Below the pieces are notes generated by a model, which worked only from the letters and a program-made list of their open reading frames with translations, was not told where the DNA came from and did no database searches. From Photobacterium sanguinicancri (GTDB taxonomy: Bacteria; Pseudomonadota; Gammaproteobacteria; Enterobacterales; Vibrionaceae), in assembly GCF_024346675.1 (NCBI RefSeq), contig NZ_AP024850.1, forward strand, positions 496,001 through 560,000: 64,000 nt of DNA. Direction: 5' to 3'. The position numbers were made by a program, and so were the translations under genes. This document shows positions 16,539 to 27,034 of this stretch, piece after piece; the stretch's first letter is position 1; the number at the start of each line of letters is the position of its first letter.

Positions 16539-16962
16539 TCTTTCGATTTCACCTTCTACATTTCAAATAGCTGCGCTGCATATTCTTTATGCATGCGTGG
16601 CTATTTTTCTTTGTGTCGCGGCTAGCGGCTCAATGACGGCTTTTTTGCTCATCGCTTTTTTTATTGATGTGTTACTGACTGAATGGTTATCTCACATACA
16701 CACGATGTGGCAGCAACGGGGCTGTTTACAGATCAATGAAAATGGCGATATTCGTTGGCAAAAGGGTGAATACCTCCAATCAGGTCAATTGACGAAGATC
16801 CCATTACAAACAAGTTATCTCATCGTTATTTCTGTGACATTTCCTTCGCATCAATCCCGACGCAAGAAAGAGCGATATTTTGTCATTAGTCGAGATTGTT
16901 GCCATGGCGATGACTTTCGCACTCTATCTCTTTATACCCGCAGTATTATCAACTCTAAATAG
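16471..16962 (+). CDS. ygfX: YgfX-like inner-membrane protein (CptA family)
   Basis: A protein of about 150-163 aa with two hydrophobic segments (about residues 31-51 and 54-72) and a C-terminal soluble domain with INENGDIRWQKGEY, matching the YgfX pattern (membrane hairpin, then a short beta-rich domain). ygfX follows sdhE in many gammaproteobacteria. In E. coli it has been described as a membrane protein inhibiting FtsZ and MreB, with SdhE as proposed partner. The start is uncertain: GTG at 16471, ATG at 16477 or TTG at 16510. All lie inside sdhE, so translational coupling is likely. Confidence 0.7.
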   Translation: MKMRLMLRWWIKLLPLTTANFVNLSISPSTFQIAALHILYACVAIFLCVAASGSMTAFLLIAFFIDVLLTEWLSHIHTMWQQRGCLQINENGDIRWQKGEYLQSGQLTKIPLQTSYLIVISVTFPSHQSRRKKERYFVISRDCCHGDDFRTLSLYTRSIINSK

Positions 16963-17044
16963 GGTAGTTGCATATCAAACTCCATGACTATATCTAGAGC
17001 TAACCTCTTAAGCCGTGTCGCGCGAGGTGGCATTTAAATAACGT

Positions 17045-17071
17045 TAAACCTTGAGGTGTTATGGCCGATAA
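17045..17071 (+). promoter_or_regulatory. Sigma-28 (FliA) promoter of the chemoreceptor gene
   Basis: TAAACCTT (17045-17052), an 11-bp spacer and GCCGATAA (17064-17071) match the flagellar sigma-28 consensus TAAAGTTT-N11-GCCGATAA in the -10 box and spacing, and nearly in the -35 box. It lies about 58 bp before the receptor start. Confidence 0.85.
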
Positions 17072-17128
17072 AGCTACTTATAACAATTATATCAATAATG
17101 AATTTAAGTTTTTTAAAGGACCATTGCC

Positions 17129-18955
17129 GTGAAAATAAAACATAAGCTATTGGGCTTAACGGGGATCTCCGTTAGTGCCTTATTGTTATCATTAACATTG
17201 AGTTGGTTTGCCAATGAACGTGTAGCTGCTATTGATAAAGCAACACTGACTGTGAGTGAACTGGAAGTGACATTATTGAATTTGCGCCGAAATGAAAAAG
17301 ACTTTCTCGCGCGTTTTGATATGAAGTATCAAGAGACATTCAATAAAAATACGGCATTATTTGAGCAGCAGCTAACGAGCTTAAATTTGAGCGTGACAGG
17401 GCTGGATCTCCATCTTGCTCAGATGAATACCTTGCCGCAATATATTCAAAGCTACCAACAAGGCATGATGGCGGTGATTTCTGGCTATCAAGTGTTAGGG
17501 TTAACGTCGCAGCAAGGATTGAATTTAACGTTCGAACAAGCGGCAGAAACGTTGCAAAAAGCGGCTTCTCGTCAGCTGGATTCCCAAGCGATCTTCTCTA
17601 TCATTCAAGATGCGAAGCTGTTTACTGCAACTCAACATTTAGCGTATTTCCAAGATTATCAAGCGGCATACCAGCAAGAACTTGCGTTAGTTGGCGCTCG
17701 TGTAAAAGCACCCTTAGTGGCATTTAATGCCGCGCTTGAGCAGGTGCTCGCGCAGAATAAGGTTATCGGGTTAGATCATAAATCAGGTCTACGCGGCGAT
17801 ATTCGTCAACAGTCACATCAACTTGAGCAAGCATTCAATGAGATGTCGCAGCAATTGCGTAAGGTTGGTGACAGCCAGCGTCAAAGCATCATGACGATCA
17901 CGCTTGTTTCGGTAATGATAGTGATTGCTGCGTTATTGGCACTTTCCATGTTTATCAGCCAGTCAATTCAGCAACGGATCAGTGCGATGAGTAACCTGAT
18001 GACGGATATAGCGGCAAGCCATGATTTAACTCGCCGTGCTGATGAACAAGGTAACGATGAAATCAGTGATATGGCCGTTAACTTTAATTATTTGCTTACC
18101 GGGTTACGTCGATTAGTGAGCGATGTGCAAGGGGCGATCACTGAGTTAGGAGCTGCCTCGGAGCAATTACAACGCCGTAGTCGTGATACGGAAACGTCGA
18201 TGGCGCAGCAGCAAGCTGAAACGGACTCAGTGGCTACAGCAGTGACAGAGATGGGCGTTACCATTCGTGATATTGCGATGAATACAGAAACTGCCGCAGG
18301 TAATGCACATAGTAGCCACGCGGGGGCAGCTGAAGGCTTACAAGAAGTGAATGCAACCAAAGCGCGTATTCGTCAGTTGTCGGATGATTTAGCGCAGACC
18401 AGTGATGAAATTGCCAATTTATCGGGCTTATCTGACAACATTGGTTCAGTGCTGGATGTGATTAAGGGTATAGCAGAGCAAACCAACTTGTTGGCACTGA
18501 ATGCTGCGATTGAAGCCGCGCGTGCGGGGGAACAAGGACGCGGTTTTGCCGTGGTAGCCGATGAGGTGCGAACGTTAGCACTGCGTACGCGTCAGTCGAC
18601 AGAAGAAATCACTACGATTATTGGCTCGCTGCAAGGGCAAACAGAACAAGTGGTCTCTCACATTAGTCGTTGCCGTGAACAGGGTGATATGAGCGTTGAG
18701 CAAGTAGATAGCGCAGAACAAAAAATCAGCCAAATTATGGGTGATATGCAAGCGATTATGGATACCAGTACACAGATTGCAACGGCGGTAGAGCAGCAAT
18801 CTCATGTGTCTAATGAAGTGGCACAAAATGTAACAGTGATCCGTGATATTACGATGTCGAACGCGGAAGTTTCACACGAAAATGCACAAGCAGCCAACGC
18901 TGTCGCGGATCAGGCGCAAGGCTTAGCGAAAGCCATTGCCCAGTACCAGGCCTAA
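17129..18955 (+). CDS. Methyl-accepting chemotaxis protein
   Basis: A 608-aa chemoreceptor. Transmembrane helices lie at about 7-27 and 253-275. They enclose a periplasmic, mostly helical domain of about 220 residues whose start ([13 protein letters not shown]) resembles helical bimodular sensor domains. HAMP follows at about 276-330, then the cytoplasmic signalling domain with the invariant tip [20 protein letters not shown]. The ligand is unknown. There are no chemotaxis genes nearby, as is usual for dispersed Vibrionaceae receptors. The sigma-28 promoter ties it to the flagellar regulon. A bidirectional terminator follows. Confidence 0.93.
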   Translation: MKIKHKLLGLTGISVSALLLSLTLSWFANERVAAIDKATLTVSELEVTLLNLRRNEKDFLARFDMKYQETFNKNTALFEQQLTSLNLSVTGLDLHLAQMNTLPQYIQSYQQGMMAVISGYQVLGLTSQQGLNLTFEQAAETLQKAASRQLDSQAIFSIIQDAKLFTATQHLAYFQDYQAAYQQELALVGARVKAPLVAFNAALEQVLAQNKVIGLDHKSGLRGDIRQQSHQLEQAFNEMSQQLRKVGDSQRQSIMTITLVSVMIVIAALLALSMFISQSIQQRISAMSNLMTDIAASHDLTRRADEQGNDEISDMAVNFNYLLTGLRRLVSDVQGAITELGAASEQLQRRSRDTETSMAQQQAETDSVATAVTEMGVTIRDIAMNTETAAGNAHSSHAGAAEGLQEVNATKARIRQLSDDLAQTSDEIANLSGLSDNIGSVLDVIKGIAEQTNLLALNAAIEAARAGEQGRGFAVVADEVRTLALRTRQSTEEITTIIGSLQGQTEQVVSHISRCREQGDMSVEQVDSAEQKISQIMGDMQAIMDTSTQIATAVEQQSHVSNEVAQNVTVIRDITMSNAEVSHENAQAANAVADQAQGLAKAIAQYQA

Positions 18956-19026
18956 CGATTAAACATCTACGACGGCCATTGCAGCTTATGTCTAGTTGTC
19001 ATTAAAGCGGAGTAATCGCACAGCAT

Positions 19027-19063
19027 AAAAAAGCCCAGTTCACAGCATGAACTGGGCTTTTTA
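19027..19063 (+). terminator. Bidirectional terminator between the chemoreceptor gene and nadB
   Basis: AAAAAGCCCAGTTCA/TGAACTGGGCTTTTT is a perfect 15-bp stem around a short CAGCA loop, with A and T runs on both sides. The two convergent genes share it. Confidence 0.92.
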
Positions 19064-19083
19064 ATGTGACTAACTAATCAGCT

Positions 19084-20703
19084 TTAGCAAGGTTGATCTG
19101 GGGTTAGAATTGTCGGCTTCGCCTCGGTATCTACTTCAGGATAATCCAAGGTATAGTGTAAACCGCGACTTTCTTTTCGCTCCATAGCACAGCGTACCAT
19201 TAACTCGGCAACTTGGACCAAATTACGCAGCTCAAGTAGGTTATTCGAAACACGGAACTCGCTGTAGTATTCATGTATTTCTTGCTTGAGTAGCTGGATG
19301 CGGCGCATCGCTCGCTCTAGGCGTTTGGTTGAACGCACAATGCCAACGTAATCCCACATAAAGAGACGAAGCTCATGCCAGTTATGCTGAATGACGACTT
19401 CTTCATCTGAACAGTTTACTTGGCTTTCATCCCAGCGCGGTAAGTGATCGGGGAGTGCGACATCATTAAATTTTTTGGTGATACTTTCAGCTGCTGCCCA
19501 TGCATACACCACGCATTCGAGTAGCGAGTTAGATGCCATGCGGTTGGCACCATGTAAGCCGGTATAGCTGACTTCACCAATGGCATATAAGCCATCCAAA
19601 TCGGTACGACCTTCTTTATCGACCATCACACCGCCACAGGTGTAGTGGGCTGCAGGTACAATAGGGATCGGCTCTTTGGTGATATCGATTCCAAAGGTCA
19701 GCAACTTGTCATAGATAGTCGGAAAGTGTTTAGTGACAAACTCTGCAGGTTTATGGCTAATATCGAGGTACATGCAGTCTGCACCTAAGCGCTTCATTTC
19801 GTAGTCGATAGCACGTGCGACCACATCTCGAGGGGCTAATTCTGCGCGTTCAGGGTCGAAATCCAGCATGAAACGGCTGCCATCAGGGCGACGTAAATAT
19901 GCCCCTTCACCACGAAGTGCTTCCGTCAATAAATAGTTGCGCGCATCGGGGTGGAATAAACAGGTTGGGTGAAATTGATTAAACTCTAAATTGGCAACTC
20001 GACAGCCCGCTCGCCATGCCATCGCAATACCATCGCCCGATGATACATCTGGGTTCGAGGTGTATTGGTATACTTTCGATGCACCACCTGTTGCGAGTAC
20101 CACAAATTTGGCCCGCACGGTTTCCACCGCTTCAATATCGCGGTTCCAGATGTAAGCCCCTAAAATACGGTTTGGCTCATCGGTATTACCGAGTTTTTGG
20201 TTGGTAATAATATCCAGTGCGTTATGGCGTTCTAGCACATCAATATTGGGATGGTTCAAGACATTTTCTTGCAGTGAGTTTTGTACTGCCATGCCAGTTG
20301 CATCTGCGGCATGAAGAATTCGACGGTGACTGTGGCCGCCTTCTCGAGTGAGGTGATAGCGAGGTTGTTCATCATCTGATTCTTCCTGATCAAATGGAAC
20401 ACCACCATCTATTAGCCACTGTACACATTCTTTTGCATTTTCAGCAATAAAATGAACTACATCTTCATCACAAAGGTGTGCCCCTGCAATTTGCGTGTCT
20501 TCAACATGTGACTCAATACTGTCTGACTCGTCGAAAACGGCGGCAATTCCGCCTTGAGCGTAATACGTCGCTCCTTCGCTGCGAGGTCCTTTGCTAAGCA
20601 CGATAACTTTGCCAAGTGGCGCTAAGCGTAATGCCAGCGATAAACCAGCAGCTCCACTACCAATAACGAGCACATCGCACTGATGTTCGCGAATTTCGTT
20701 CAT
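19084..20703 (-). CDS. nadB: L-aspartate oxidase
   Basis: A 539-aa flavoenzyme that oxidises aspartate to iminoaspartate, the first step of de novo NAD synthesis. The FAD fold [17 protein letters not shown] is at the N-terminus, with the flavoprotein motifs [14 protein letters not shown] and [15 protein letters not shown]-terminal helical domain follows. The start at 20703 ([11 protein letters not shown]) is chosen over an upstream in-frame ATG because it matches the family and puts the FAD motif at the expected distance. It is divergent from rpoE, a conserved arrangement in enterobacteria and vibrios. Confidence 0.96.
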   Translation of the reverse strand: MNEIREHQCDVLVIGSGAAGLSLALRLAPLGKVIVLSKGPRSEGATYYAQGGIAAVFDESDSIESHVEDTQIAGAHLCDEDVVHFIAENAKECVQWLIDGGVPFDQEESDDEQPRYHLTREGGHSHRRILHAADATGMAVQNSLQENVLNHPNIDVLERHNALDIITNQKLGNTDEPNRILGAYIWNRDIEAVETVRAKFVVLATGGASKVYQYTSNPDVSSGDGIAMAWRAGCRVANLEFNQFHPTCLFHPDARNYLLTEALRGEGAYLRRPDGSRFMLDFDPERAELAPRDVVARAIDYEMKRLGADCMYLDISHKPAEFVTKHFPTIYDKLLTFGIDITKEPIPIVPAAHYTCGGVMVDKEGRTDLDGLYAIGEVSYTGLHGANRMASNSLLECVVYAWAAAESITKKFNDVALPDHLPRWDESQVNCSDEEVVIQHNWHELRLFMWDYVGIVRSTKRLERAMRRIQLLKQEIHEYYSEFRVSNNLLELRNLVQVAELMVRCAMERKESRGLHYTLDYPEVDTEAKPTILTPDQPC

Positions 20704-21038
20704 ATTAATTTCATATCCCTGTGGCAATCCGCATAATGGTATACCAATATGCGTAACTATGTGAATCAAACCACATTCATTGTGGTGGAATTGCCGTCAA
20801 ACCATAAGCGAGTTAAGTTGTTAACCGCATTGTTATTCAGCGTGAGAAAGCTCACATGGTATTGCGTTCCATTTTTTAGCTTGTGCCTGCTGCATCTTTA
20901 TAATGAATGATGCTTATCATCGAATAATCTTGAGCTGAGATGATTCTTCGGCGGCGTAACCTTGTATACTGGTGGTATTTTGCGCCACCGTGATAAAAAA
21001 ATCGCGCATTATTGTAGAGAAATTATTTTTTATCTTTG
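20704..21038. other. nadB-rpoE intergenic region, nadB side
   Basis: A gene-free stretch that must hold the nadB promoter on the minus strand and possibly further upstream rpoE promoters. Apart from the sigma-E promoter at its right edge, nothing specific is recognised. Confidence 0.4.
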
Positions 21039-21067
21039 GGAACTTTACCTAGTTCAGCAAGTCTTAA
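21039..21067 (+). promoter_or_regulatory. Sigma-E autoregulatory promoter of rpoE
   Basis: GGAACTT (21039-21045), a 16-bp spacer and TCTTA (21062-21066) match the sigma-E consensus GGAACTT-N16-TCTRA closely. It lies about 177 bp before the rpoE start, as expected for positive autoregulation. Confidence 0.85.
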
Positions 21068-21243
21068 ATTGTGCTCATGTTATAAAATGCTTTTATATTG
21101 CCGCGTGCCAGTGTGGTTAGGGTTGATAGAAAGTTTAGCCTTTGCGCTGAAACTCATGTGGGACAACGTAGAAGTATTGGTATTCACTTGAGGTTAATAA
21201 AGTGATGCACGAGTGCAAGACAGATATAGGAGTAACCGCTCGA

Positions 21244-21822
21244 ATGAGCGAGCAGCAAACTGATCAGGTATTAATTGAGCGAGTACAACGCGGTGACAAG
21301 CAAGCCTTTAATTTATTGGTCGTTAAGTACCAAAATAAGGTGTGTAATTTAGTTTCCCGTTATGTCAGTAACTCTGGTGATGTGCCCGACGTGGCGCAGG
21401 AAGCGTTTATTAAAGCGTACCGAGCATTACCGACATTTCGTGGTGAAAGTGCTTTTTACACATGGCTTTACCGTATTGCCGTTAATACTGCGAAGAATTA
21501 TTTAGTGGCTCAGGGGCGTCGTCCGCCGGCTTTCGATGTAGATGCAGAAGATGCGGAATACTATGAAAGTGGCAGTGCGTTGAAAGAAATATCGAACCCT
21601 GAGAACCATATGTTGTCTGAAGAATTAAAGCAGGTTGTGTTTAGTACGATTGAAGGACTACCTGATGACCTCAAAACTGCAATCTCGTTACGTGAACTGG
21701 ATGGTCTAAGTTACGAGGAAATTGCTGAGGTAATGGGGTGTCCTGTTGGTACTGTACGTTCACGTATTTTCCGAGCGCGAGACGCGGTCGAAAAACGCAT
21801 CCGTCCTTTGATGCAACATTAA
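21244..21822 (+). CDS. rpoE: RNA polymerase sigma-E factor
   Basis: A 192-aa extracytoplasmic-function sigma factor controlling the envelope-stress response. Region 2 contains DVAQEAFIKAYRALPTFRGESAFYTWLYRIAVN, and region 4 contains LDGLSYEEIAEVMGCPVGTVRSRIFRARDAV. The ATG at 21244 follows AGGAG and matches the E. coli start (MSEQ-x-x-DQVL-x-ERVQ-x-GD), unlike the longer open frame. It heads rpoE-rseA-rseB-rseC. Confidence 0.97.
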   Translation: MSEQQTDQVLIERVQRGDKQAFNLLVVKYQNKVCNLVSRYVSNSGDVPDVAQEAFIKAYRALPTFRGESAFYTWLYRIAVNTAKNYLVAQGRRPPAFDVDAEDAEYYESGSALKEISNPENHMLSEELKQVVFSTIEGLPDDLKTAISLRELDGLSYEEIAEVMGCPVGTVRSRIFRARDAVEKRIRPLMQH

Positions 21823-21845
21823 TGTTGAGCCAAACGGTGAAAAAA

Positions 21846-22520
21846 ATGGCTGATAAAGAAAAAATTTCGGCGTTATTAGATGGCGAAGATTTAGATCAGA
21901 GCATTATAAATGCGCTGACAGTCGATACAGAAAGCGAGCAAGCCTGGCAAGACTTCAACCTTATTGGTGATGTCATGCGAGGTGATGCACCTCAATGCAA
22001 AGAATGGAATATTGCAGGGAGTGTTGCGTTGGCGCTAGAAGCTGAGCCAGCCCATACAGGTGCTGACGTGATGGTTGATACGCAAGATGATATTGCGCCT
22101 GTTGTCGATTTGAATACGGTTCGCGAGATCCCTGAATCTCAACCAAGCCCACGCGAAGCGCGTCGTACCTTACCTCATTGGTTAACCCAGTTTGGTCAAG
22201 TCGCGATGGCTGCTGGTGTATCGTTAGCGGTGATTGTTGGTGTACAACAATACAATGGTGGCGATGATGGAGCCTCTATCGAGATGGCATCATCAGATTC
22301 ACAGCTGTCAGTTTTATCAACAGTCCCATTTTCAGGTACAGCTGAGCCCGTAAGCTTAACGCGTGATAGCGTTAGAACAGCACACAACAATGGTCCAAGC
22401 GAAGCTCAGATTATGGAGCAACGTCGTCGTATTAATGCCATGCTGCAAGATTACGAATTGCAGTTACGCCTTAATGCTGAAGACGGCAGCATTGATCGTT
22501 CATTGTTGAATGCTCAGTAA
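21846..22520 (+). CDS. rseA: Anti-sigma-E factor RseA
   Basis: A 224-aa single-pass inner-membrane protein that holds sigma-E inactive until cleaved by DegS, RseP and ClpXP. The N-terminal cytoplasmic domain (MADKEKISALLDGEDLD, then WQDFNLIGDVMRGD) is the sigma-binding part. A transmembrane helix lies near 117-135 (VAMAAGVSLAVIVGV), followed by the periplasmic region. The start at 21846 gives the family N-terminus. The open frame extends upstream into rpoE in another phase. Confidence 0.94.
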   Translation: MADKEKISALLDGEDLDQSIINALTVDTESEQAWQDFNLIGDVMRGDAPQCKEWNIAGSVALALEAEPAHTGADVMVDTQDDIAPVVDLNTVREIPESQPSPREARRTLPHWLTQFGQVAMAAGVSLAVIVGVQQYNGGDDGASIEMASSDSQLSVLSTVPFSGTAEPVSLTRDSVRTAHNNGPSEAQIMEQRRRINAMLQDYELQLRLNAEDGSIDRSLLNAQ

Positions 22521-22577
22521 TTCAGATTGAAGCAGTAACAAGCCACGGTGAGTTACTGCAATATTGATGGCGGATAC

Positions 22578-23567
22578 ATGAAAAAATTTCTGGTCGGTGC
22601 GGCGACACTGGTCAGCCTGATGATGCCATGGCAAGCCTCCGCAGAAGAACCTGTTTCTTCCGCGGAGGCTTTGTTGCATCAGATGGACGTAGCAAGTCGC
22701 GAACTTAGCTATGAGTTGTCGTACATTCTTATTAAGAAAAACAGCATTGAGCCATTACGGTATAGCCATGCGCAAATCGATGGCGAAACCTTTGCTCAGC
22801 TAGTGTATTTAAGTGGTCCTCCTCGGGAGGTGATCCAGCGTGGTAGCGAAGTCAGTTACTTTGAGCCTGGGTTGGATGCATTTACCATCGACAGCAACAA
22901 AATGGTGGCACCTTTGCCACCTATGATGAAAGTTGATGTTGAAGAACTAGCGGCAAACTATGACTTCATCTCTATGGGGCGTGCGCGTGAAGCGGGCGTT
23001 GCTTGTGATGTCGTGCGCATTGCGCCTAAAGATGGTACTCGTTATTCGTATTTGCTATGGGTTGCGACCCACAGCAATTTAGTGATGCGCGCCGATCTTC
23101 TGGATCGTGATGGTGAGCCTTTAGAGCAATACCGTGCGGTATCGTTCGTGGTGAATCCCAAAATTAGCGAAGTGCTAAAGAAACGTTTGGTATCGGTTGA
23201 GCGACCTGTCGTGGTGCAATTACCGCCACAACCGCAAGCTGAACTGGGTTGGCAGGTGAAGTGGTTACCGCAAGGTTTTGAATCGGTTTCTCGTAACCGT
23301 CATCGCTTGTTAATGACAGAGCGTCCGGTTGAAAGCAAAATGTTCAGTGATGGCTTATTTAGCTTCTCAATTTATGTGGGTGAAGCCGATGGCTTTACTG
23401 TACGTGAGCAGTTAGTACGTCAAGGGCGAAGAACATTGCATAGCTACATGAAAGGCAACGTTGAAGTCACGGTTGTTGGCGATATCCCACCCGCAACAGC
23501 GCGTCGTGTTGCTGAATCCGTTGCCTTTACAGCGCAGCCTCCAGCGAAAGCGGAAAAAGTCCAATGA
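22578..23567 (+). CDS. rseB: Sigma-E regulator RseB
   Basis: A 329-aa periplasmic protein that binds RseA, protects it from DegS, and senses mislocalised lipoprotein or LPS. A signal peptide (MKKFLVGAATLVSLMMPWQASA) fixes the start at 22578. The two domains of the MucB/RseB fold follow. It overlaps rseC by 4 bp, so translation is coupled. Confidence 0.94.
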   Translation: MKKFLVGAATLVSLMMPWQASAEEPVSSAEALLHQMDVASRELSYELSYILIKKNSIEPLRYSHAQIDGETFAQLVYLSGPPREVIQRGSEVSYFEPGLDAFTIDSNKMVAPLPPMMKVDVEELAANYDFISMGRAREAGVACDVVRIAPKDGTRYSYLLWVATHSNLVMRADLLDRDGEPLEQYRAVSFVVNPKISEVLKKRLVSVERPVVVQLPPQPQAELGWQVKWLPQGFESVSRNRHRLLMTERPVESKMFSDGLFSFSIYVGEADGFTVREQLVRQGRRTLHSYMKGNVEVTVVGDIPPATARRVAESVAFTAQPPAKAEKVQ

Positions 23568-24061
23568 TGCGATCTTTAGCAACGGTAATTGCAGTTGAAA
23601 GCAACGCAATTACCGTTAGCTGCCAGCAGCTAACCAGTTGTGGGCATTGTGCCTCACGCGATAGCTGCGGGACGGGTATTGTATCTAAAGCGATACCCGG
23701 CCGTGCGCATCAACTGACAATTAAAACCCAAGAGTCCATTGCTGTCGGTGATGTGGTTGAAATTGGCTTGGCAGAACAAAGTATGTTGAGTTCCGCCTTG
23801 CTGGTTTATTTACTTCCGCTACTCTTCTTAATAGTGGGCACTATTATTGGCCAGTGGGTCTTTGTTGATTTAGCGGCCAGCAGTGAACTGGGGGTGATAG
23901 CGATGGCTGGTGCCTGTGCGGCACTGGGTTTGGTTATTGCGCGCCATATTGCTAAGCGTATTGAAGGGCAGTCAGCTTACACTCCGAGCTTAATTCGGGT
24001 GCTAGGGGCTCAAATATCCAACGATAGCGTAATAAATGCCGCAAGCAAGGATAGCGACTAG
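23564..24061 (+). CDS. rseC: SoxR-reducing system / sigma-E regulator RseC
   Basis: A 165-aa inner-membrane protein with a cysteine-rich N-terminus (CQQLTSCGHCASRDSC) and two transmembrane helices (about 82-102 and 108-127). The family is known in the sigma-E operon and is related to RnfH/RsxC-linked functions. It is the last gene of the rpoE operon and lies 76 bp before lepA. Confidence 0.92.
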   Translation: MMRSLATVIAVESNAITVSCQQLTSCGHCASRDSCGTGIVSKAIPGRAHQLTIKTQESIAVGDVVEIGLAEQSMLSSALLVYLLPLLFLIVGTIIGQWVFVDLAASSELGVIAMAGACAALGLVIARHIAKRIEGQSAYTPSLIRVLGAQISNDSVINAASKDSD

Positions 24062-24137
24062 GCGGGAAATTCGGTAGAATCCGTCAACTTGATCGCGAGA
24101 TCCCATTCATTTAATCACGAGTTAGTCACGTCAATTC

Positions 24138-25934
24138 ATGAAGCACATTCGTAATTTTTCGATTATTGCACATATCGACCATGGTAAGTCGACCCTATCC
24201 GACCGCTTGATTCAAGTCTGTGGTGGCCTTTCCGATCGTGAAATGGCTGCTCAGGTTTTGGATTCCATGGATCTTGAACGCGAACGCGGTATCACCATCA
24301 AAGCACAAAGTGTGACGCTGGATTACACAGCGAAAGACGGTGAAACCTATCAATTAAACTTTATCGACACCCCAGGACACGTTGACTTCTCATACGAAGT
24401 TTCGCGTTCACTTGCTGCCTGTGAAGGTGCATTGCTGGTGGTCGATGCTGGTCAGGGCGTAGAAGCTCAAACACTAGCAAACTGTTACACCGCGATGGAA
24501 ATGGATCTGGAAGTAGTGCCAATCTTGAATAAGATTGACCTTCCAGCTGCTGATCCTGAGCGTGTAGCAGAAGAAATTGAAGATATCGTTGGTATCGATG
24601 CGCTAGAAGCGACTCGTTGTTCAGCGAAAACCGGTGTTGGGGTAGATGATGTTCTTGAGAACATCGTCACTGCGATTCCAGCACCTGAAGGTGATCCTGA
24701 TGCGCCGCTACAAGCGCTGATCATTGACTCATGGTTTGATAACTATTTAGGCATTGTTTCTTTAGTTCGAGTTAAAAATGGCTCACTGAAGAAAAATGCT
24801 AAAATCAAAATGATGAGCACAGGTCAAGTGTGGGGCGTTGATCGTCTGGGTATCTTTACACCAAAACAAATTGACACCACTGAGCTAAATACAGGCGAAG
24901 TAGGTTGGGTTGTATGTGGTATTAAAGACATCCTAGGTGCACCTGTTGGTGATACCATTACACTGGCTAAAGATGGCTGCGAAAAAGCGCTACCTGGCTT
25001 CCAGAAAGTGAAGCCTCAGGTTTACGCGGGTTTGTTCCCTGTCTCTTCTGATGACTATGAGAACTTCCGTGATGCATTGGGCAAGCTAAGCCTGAACGAT
25101 GCGTCATTGTTCTATGAACCAGAAAGTTCATCAGCACTTGGCTTTGGTTTCCGTTGTGGTTTCCTTGGCATGTTGCACATGGAAATTATTCAGGAACGTC
25201 TAGAGCGTGAATACGATCTTGCACTGATCACGACGGCACCGACGGTAGTTTATCAAGTGGAAACAACACGTGGCGAAACGCTACTGGTTGATAGCCCATC
25301 GAAACTGCCAGCCGTGAACGATATCGAAACCATCGGTGAGCCAATTGCACGTTGTAATATCTTAGTGCCAGCTGAATACCTAGGTAACGTCATTACTTTG
25401 TGTATCGAGAAGCGCGGTGTTCAAGTTGATATGGTTTACCACGGTAACCAAGTTGCACTAACTTACGATCTTCCGATGTCTGAAGTGGTACTTGATTTCT
25501 TCGACCGCTTGAAGTCAACATCCCGTGGTTATGCATCACTGGATTACAACTTCCAACGCTACGAACCATCGAACATGGTACGTGTTGATGTCATGATCAA
25601 CGGCGAGCGTGTTGATGCACTGGCGATTATTACGCACAAAGACAACGCAAATGGTCGTGGTCGTGATTTAGTCGACAAGATGAAGGAATTCATTCCTCGT
25701 CAAATGTTTGATATTGCGATTCAAGCTGCCATTGGCGGTATGATCATTGCCCGCGCAACGGTTAAGCAATTACGTAAAAACGTAATCGCGAAATGTTACG
25801 GTGGTGATATCAGTCGTAAGAAAAAACTCCTGCAAAAGCAGAAAGACGGTAAGAAGCGAATGAAGCAGATTGGTAACGTAGAACTGCCTCAAGAAGCCTT
25901 CCTTGCTATTTTGCACGTGGGTAAAGATAAATAG
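24138..25934 (+). CDS. lepA: Elongation factor 4 (LepA)
   Basis: A 598-aa ribosome-associated GTPase that acts in translation and ribosome assembly. G-domain motifs are visible: AHIDHGKST, the [16 protein letters not shown] switch II, and NKIDLPAAD. The unique LepA C-terminal domain ends with [19 protein letters not shown]. Length equals E. coli LepA (599 aa). In E. coli lepA and lepB form one unit. Here an unusual hairpin-rich 190-bp gap separates them. Confidence 0.98.
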   Translation: MKHIRNFSIIAHIDHGKSTLSDRLIQVCGGLSDREMAAQVLDSMDLERERGITIKAQSVTLDYTAKDGETYQLNFIDTPGHVDFSYEVSRSLAACEGALLVVDAGQGVEAQTLANCYTAMEMDLEVVPILNKIDLPAADPERVAEEIEDIVGIDALEATRCSAKTGVGVDDVLENIVTAIPAPEGDPDAPLQALIIDSWFDNYLGIVSLVRVKNGSLKKNAKIKMMSTGQVWGVDRLGIFTPKQIDTTELNTGEVGWVVCGIKDILGAPVGDTITLAKDGCEKALPGFQKVKPQVYAGLFPVSSDDYENFRDALGKLSLNDASLFYEPESSSALGFGFRCGFLGMLHMEIIQERLEREYDLALITTAPTVVYQVETTRGETLLVDSPSKLPAVNDIETIGEPIARCNILVPAEYLGNVITLCIEKRGVQVDMVYHGNQVALTYDLPMSEVVLDFFDRLKSTSRGYASLDYNFQRYEPSNMVRVDVMINGERVDALAIITHKDNANGRGRDLVDKMKEFIPRQMFDIAIQAAIGGMIIARATVKQLRKNVIAKCYGGDISRKKKLLQKQKDGKKRMKQIGNVELPQEAFLAILHVGKDK

Positions 25935-25989
25935 AAATCCAGATGACACCTTGCCAGCAATGGTGTTAACTGACGGTTTTTATTAATTA

Positions 25990-26101
25990 AAAGAGAAAGT
26001 CTGAGTTTAAGATGTTTAAACTTGCGCTTTCTCTTTACTGTTGAGTAAGGCTGCAAAATTACGGGGCTTACTCACTGTTTTACTTTGCGAGTTCGCAAAG
26101 T
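25990..26101 (+). promoter_or_regulatory. Three consecutive hairpins in the lepA-lepB gap
   Basis: Hairpin 1: AAAGAGAAAG (25990-25999) with CTTTCTCTTT (26027-26036), plus the inner stem AGTTTAA/TTAAACT. Hairpin 2: TGAGTAAG (26042-26049) with CTTACTCA (26067-26074). Hairpin 3: ACTTTGCG (26082-26089) with CGCAAAGT (26094-26101). They lie in the 5' untranslated part of lepB-rnc-era. E. coli rnc is autoregulated by RNase III cleavage of a leader stem-loop, so these may be processing sites. None has a good T tail. Confidence 0.6.
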
Positions 26102-26124
26102 GGGTTCAACTATTAGGGATTATA

Positions 26125-27024
26125 ATGGCAAATGTTTTTTCGTTAATTCTGGTATTGGCAACCTTGGTTACCGGTATCGTTTGGGCATTGGATAAGTTTG
26201 TCTGGGCACCAAAACGTCAATTGAAAATTGATGCGGCTGCTGCCAATGCGGGCGATGAGATAGATGCTGAAGTTCTTAATTCTGTTGCACCACAACCGGT
26301 ATGGGTCGAGCAAACTGCTTCGCTTTTCCCGGTTATCGCACTAATAATGGTGTTTCGCTCATTTATTTATGAGCCGTTCCAGATCCCATCCGGTTCAATG
26401 ATGCCGACGTTACTCGTAGGGGATTTTATTCTGGTTGAGAAATTTAGCTACGGTTTGCGTGATCCTGTATTCCGCCACAAGTTGGTAGAAAACGGTGAAC
26501 CTGAGCGTGGCGATGTGGTGGTATTTAAGTACCCCCCTCAACCAAACATCGATTACATTAAACGTGTTGTCGGTTTGCCTGGTGATACTGTTCGCTACAG
26601 TGCGAACAAACAAGTTTGTATTGCTGCTAAAGGTACATCGGATTGCCTGCCTGTGCCATTGACCAATATGGTTGATAGTGAATTTCAGCAAGGCATGACA
26701 CAGTTGGTTCAATTTAATGAAAAACTTGGTGACGTTGAACACCAAATTTTGATTCACCCTCTCAAACGTGATCGCACATTAGCGTATCAACCACGCCCAG
26801 GCGTGAGCGAGTGGGTTGTACCTGAAGACCAGTATTTTGTAATGGGTGATAACCGCGATAATAGTGCTGACAGCCGCTACTGGGGATTCGTACCAGAAGC
26901 GAACCTAGTGGGCAAGGCGGTCGGGATCTGGATCAGCTTTGAGTTTGAACGAGGTGCAGACAGTGCACTACCTTCTTGGATTCCTACCGACGTACGATTT
27001 AGTCGTGTCGGTGGCATAAACTGA
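26125..27024 (+). CDS. lepB: Signal peptidase I
   Basis: A 299-aa inner-membrane serine protease that removes signal peptides of exported proteins. An N-terminal transmembrane helix ([20 protein letters not shown]) sets the start at 26125. A second lies near 56-76. The catalytic Ser is in PSGSMMPTL, the Lys in [11 protein letters not shown], and the [11 protein letters not shown] box follows. The gene starts the lepB-rnc-era-recO-pdxJ-acpS run, with 10 bp to rnc. Confidence 0.97.
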   Translation: MANVFSLILVLATLVTGIVWALDKFVWAPKRQLKIDAAAANAGDEIDAEVLNSVAPQPVWVEQTASLFPVIALIMVFRSFIYEPFQIPSGSMMPTLLVGDFILVEKFSYGLRDPVFRHKLVENGEPERGDVVVFKYPPQPNIDYIKRVVGLPGDTVRYSANKQVCIAAKGTSDCLPVPLTNMVDSEFQQGMTQLVQFNEKLGDVEHQILIHPLKRDRTLAYQPRPGVSEWVVPEDQYFVMGDNRDNSADSRYWGFVPEANLVGKAVGIWISFEFERGADSALPSWIPTDVRFSRVGGIN

Positions 27025-27034
27025 TCGAGATAAA

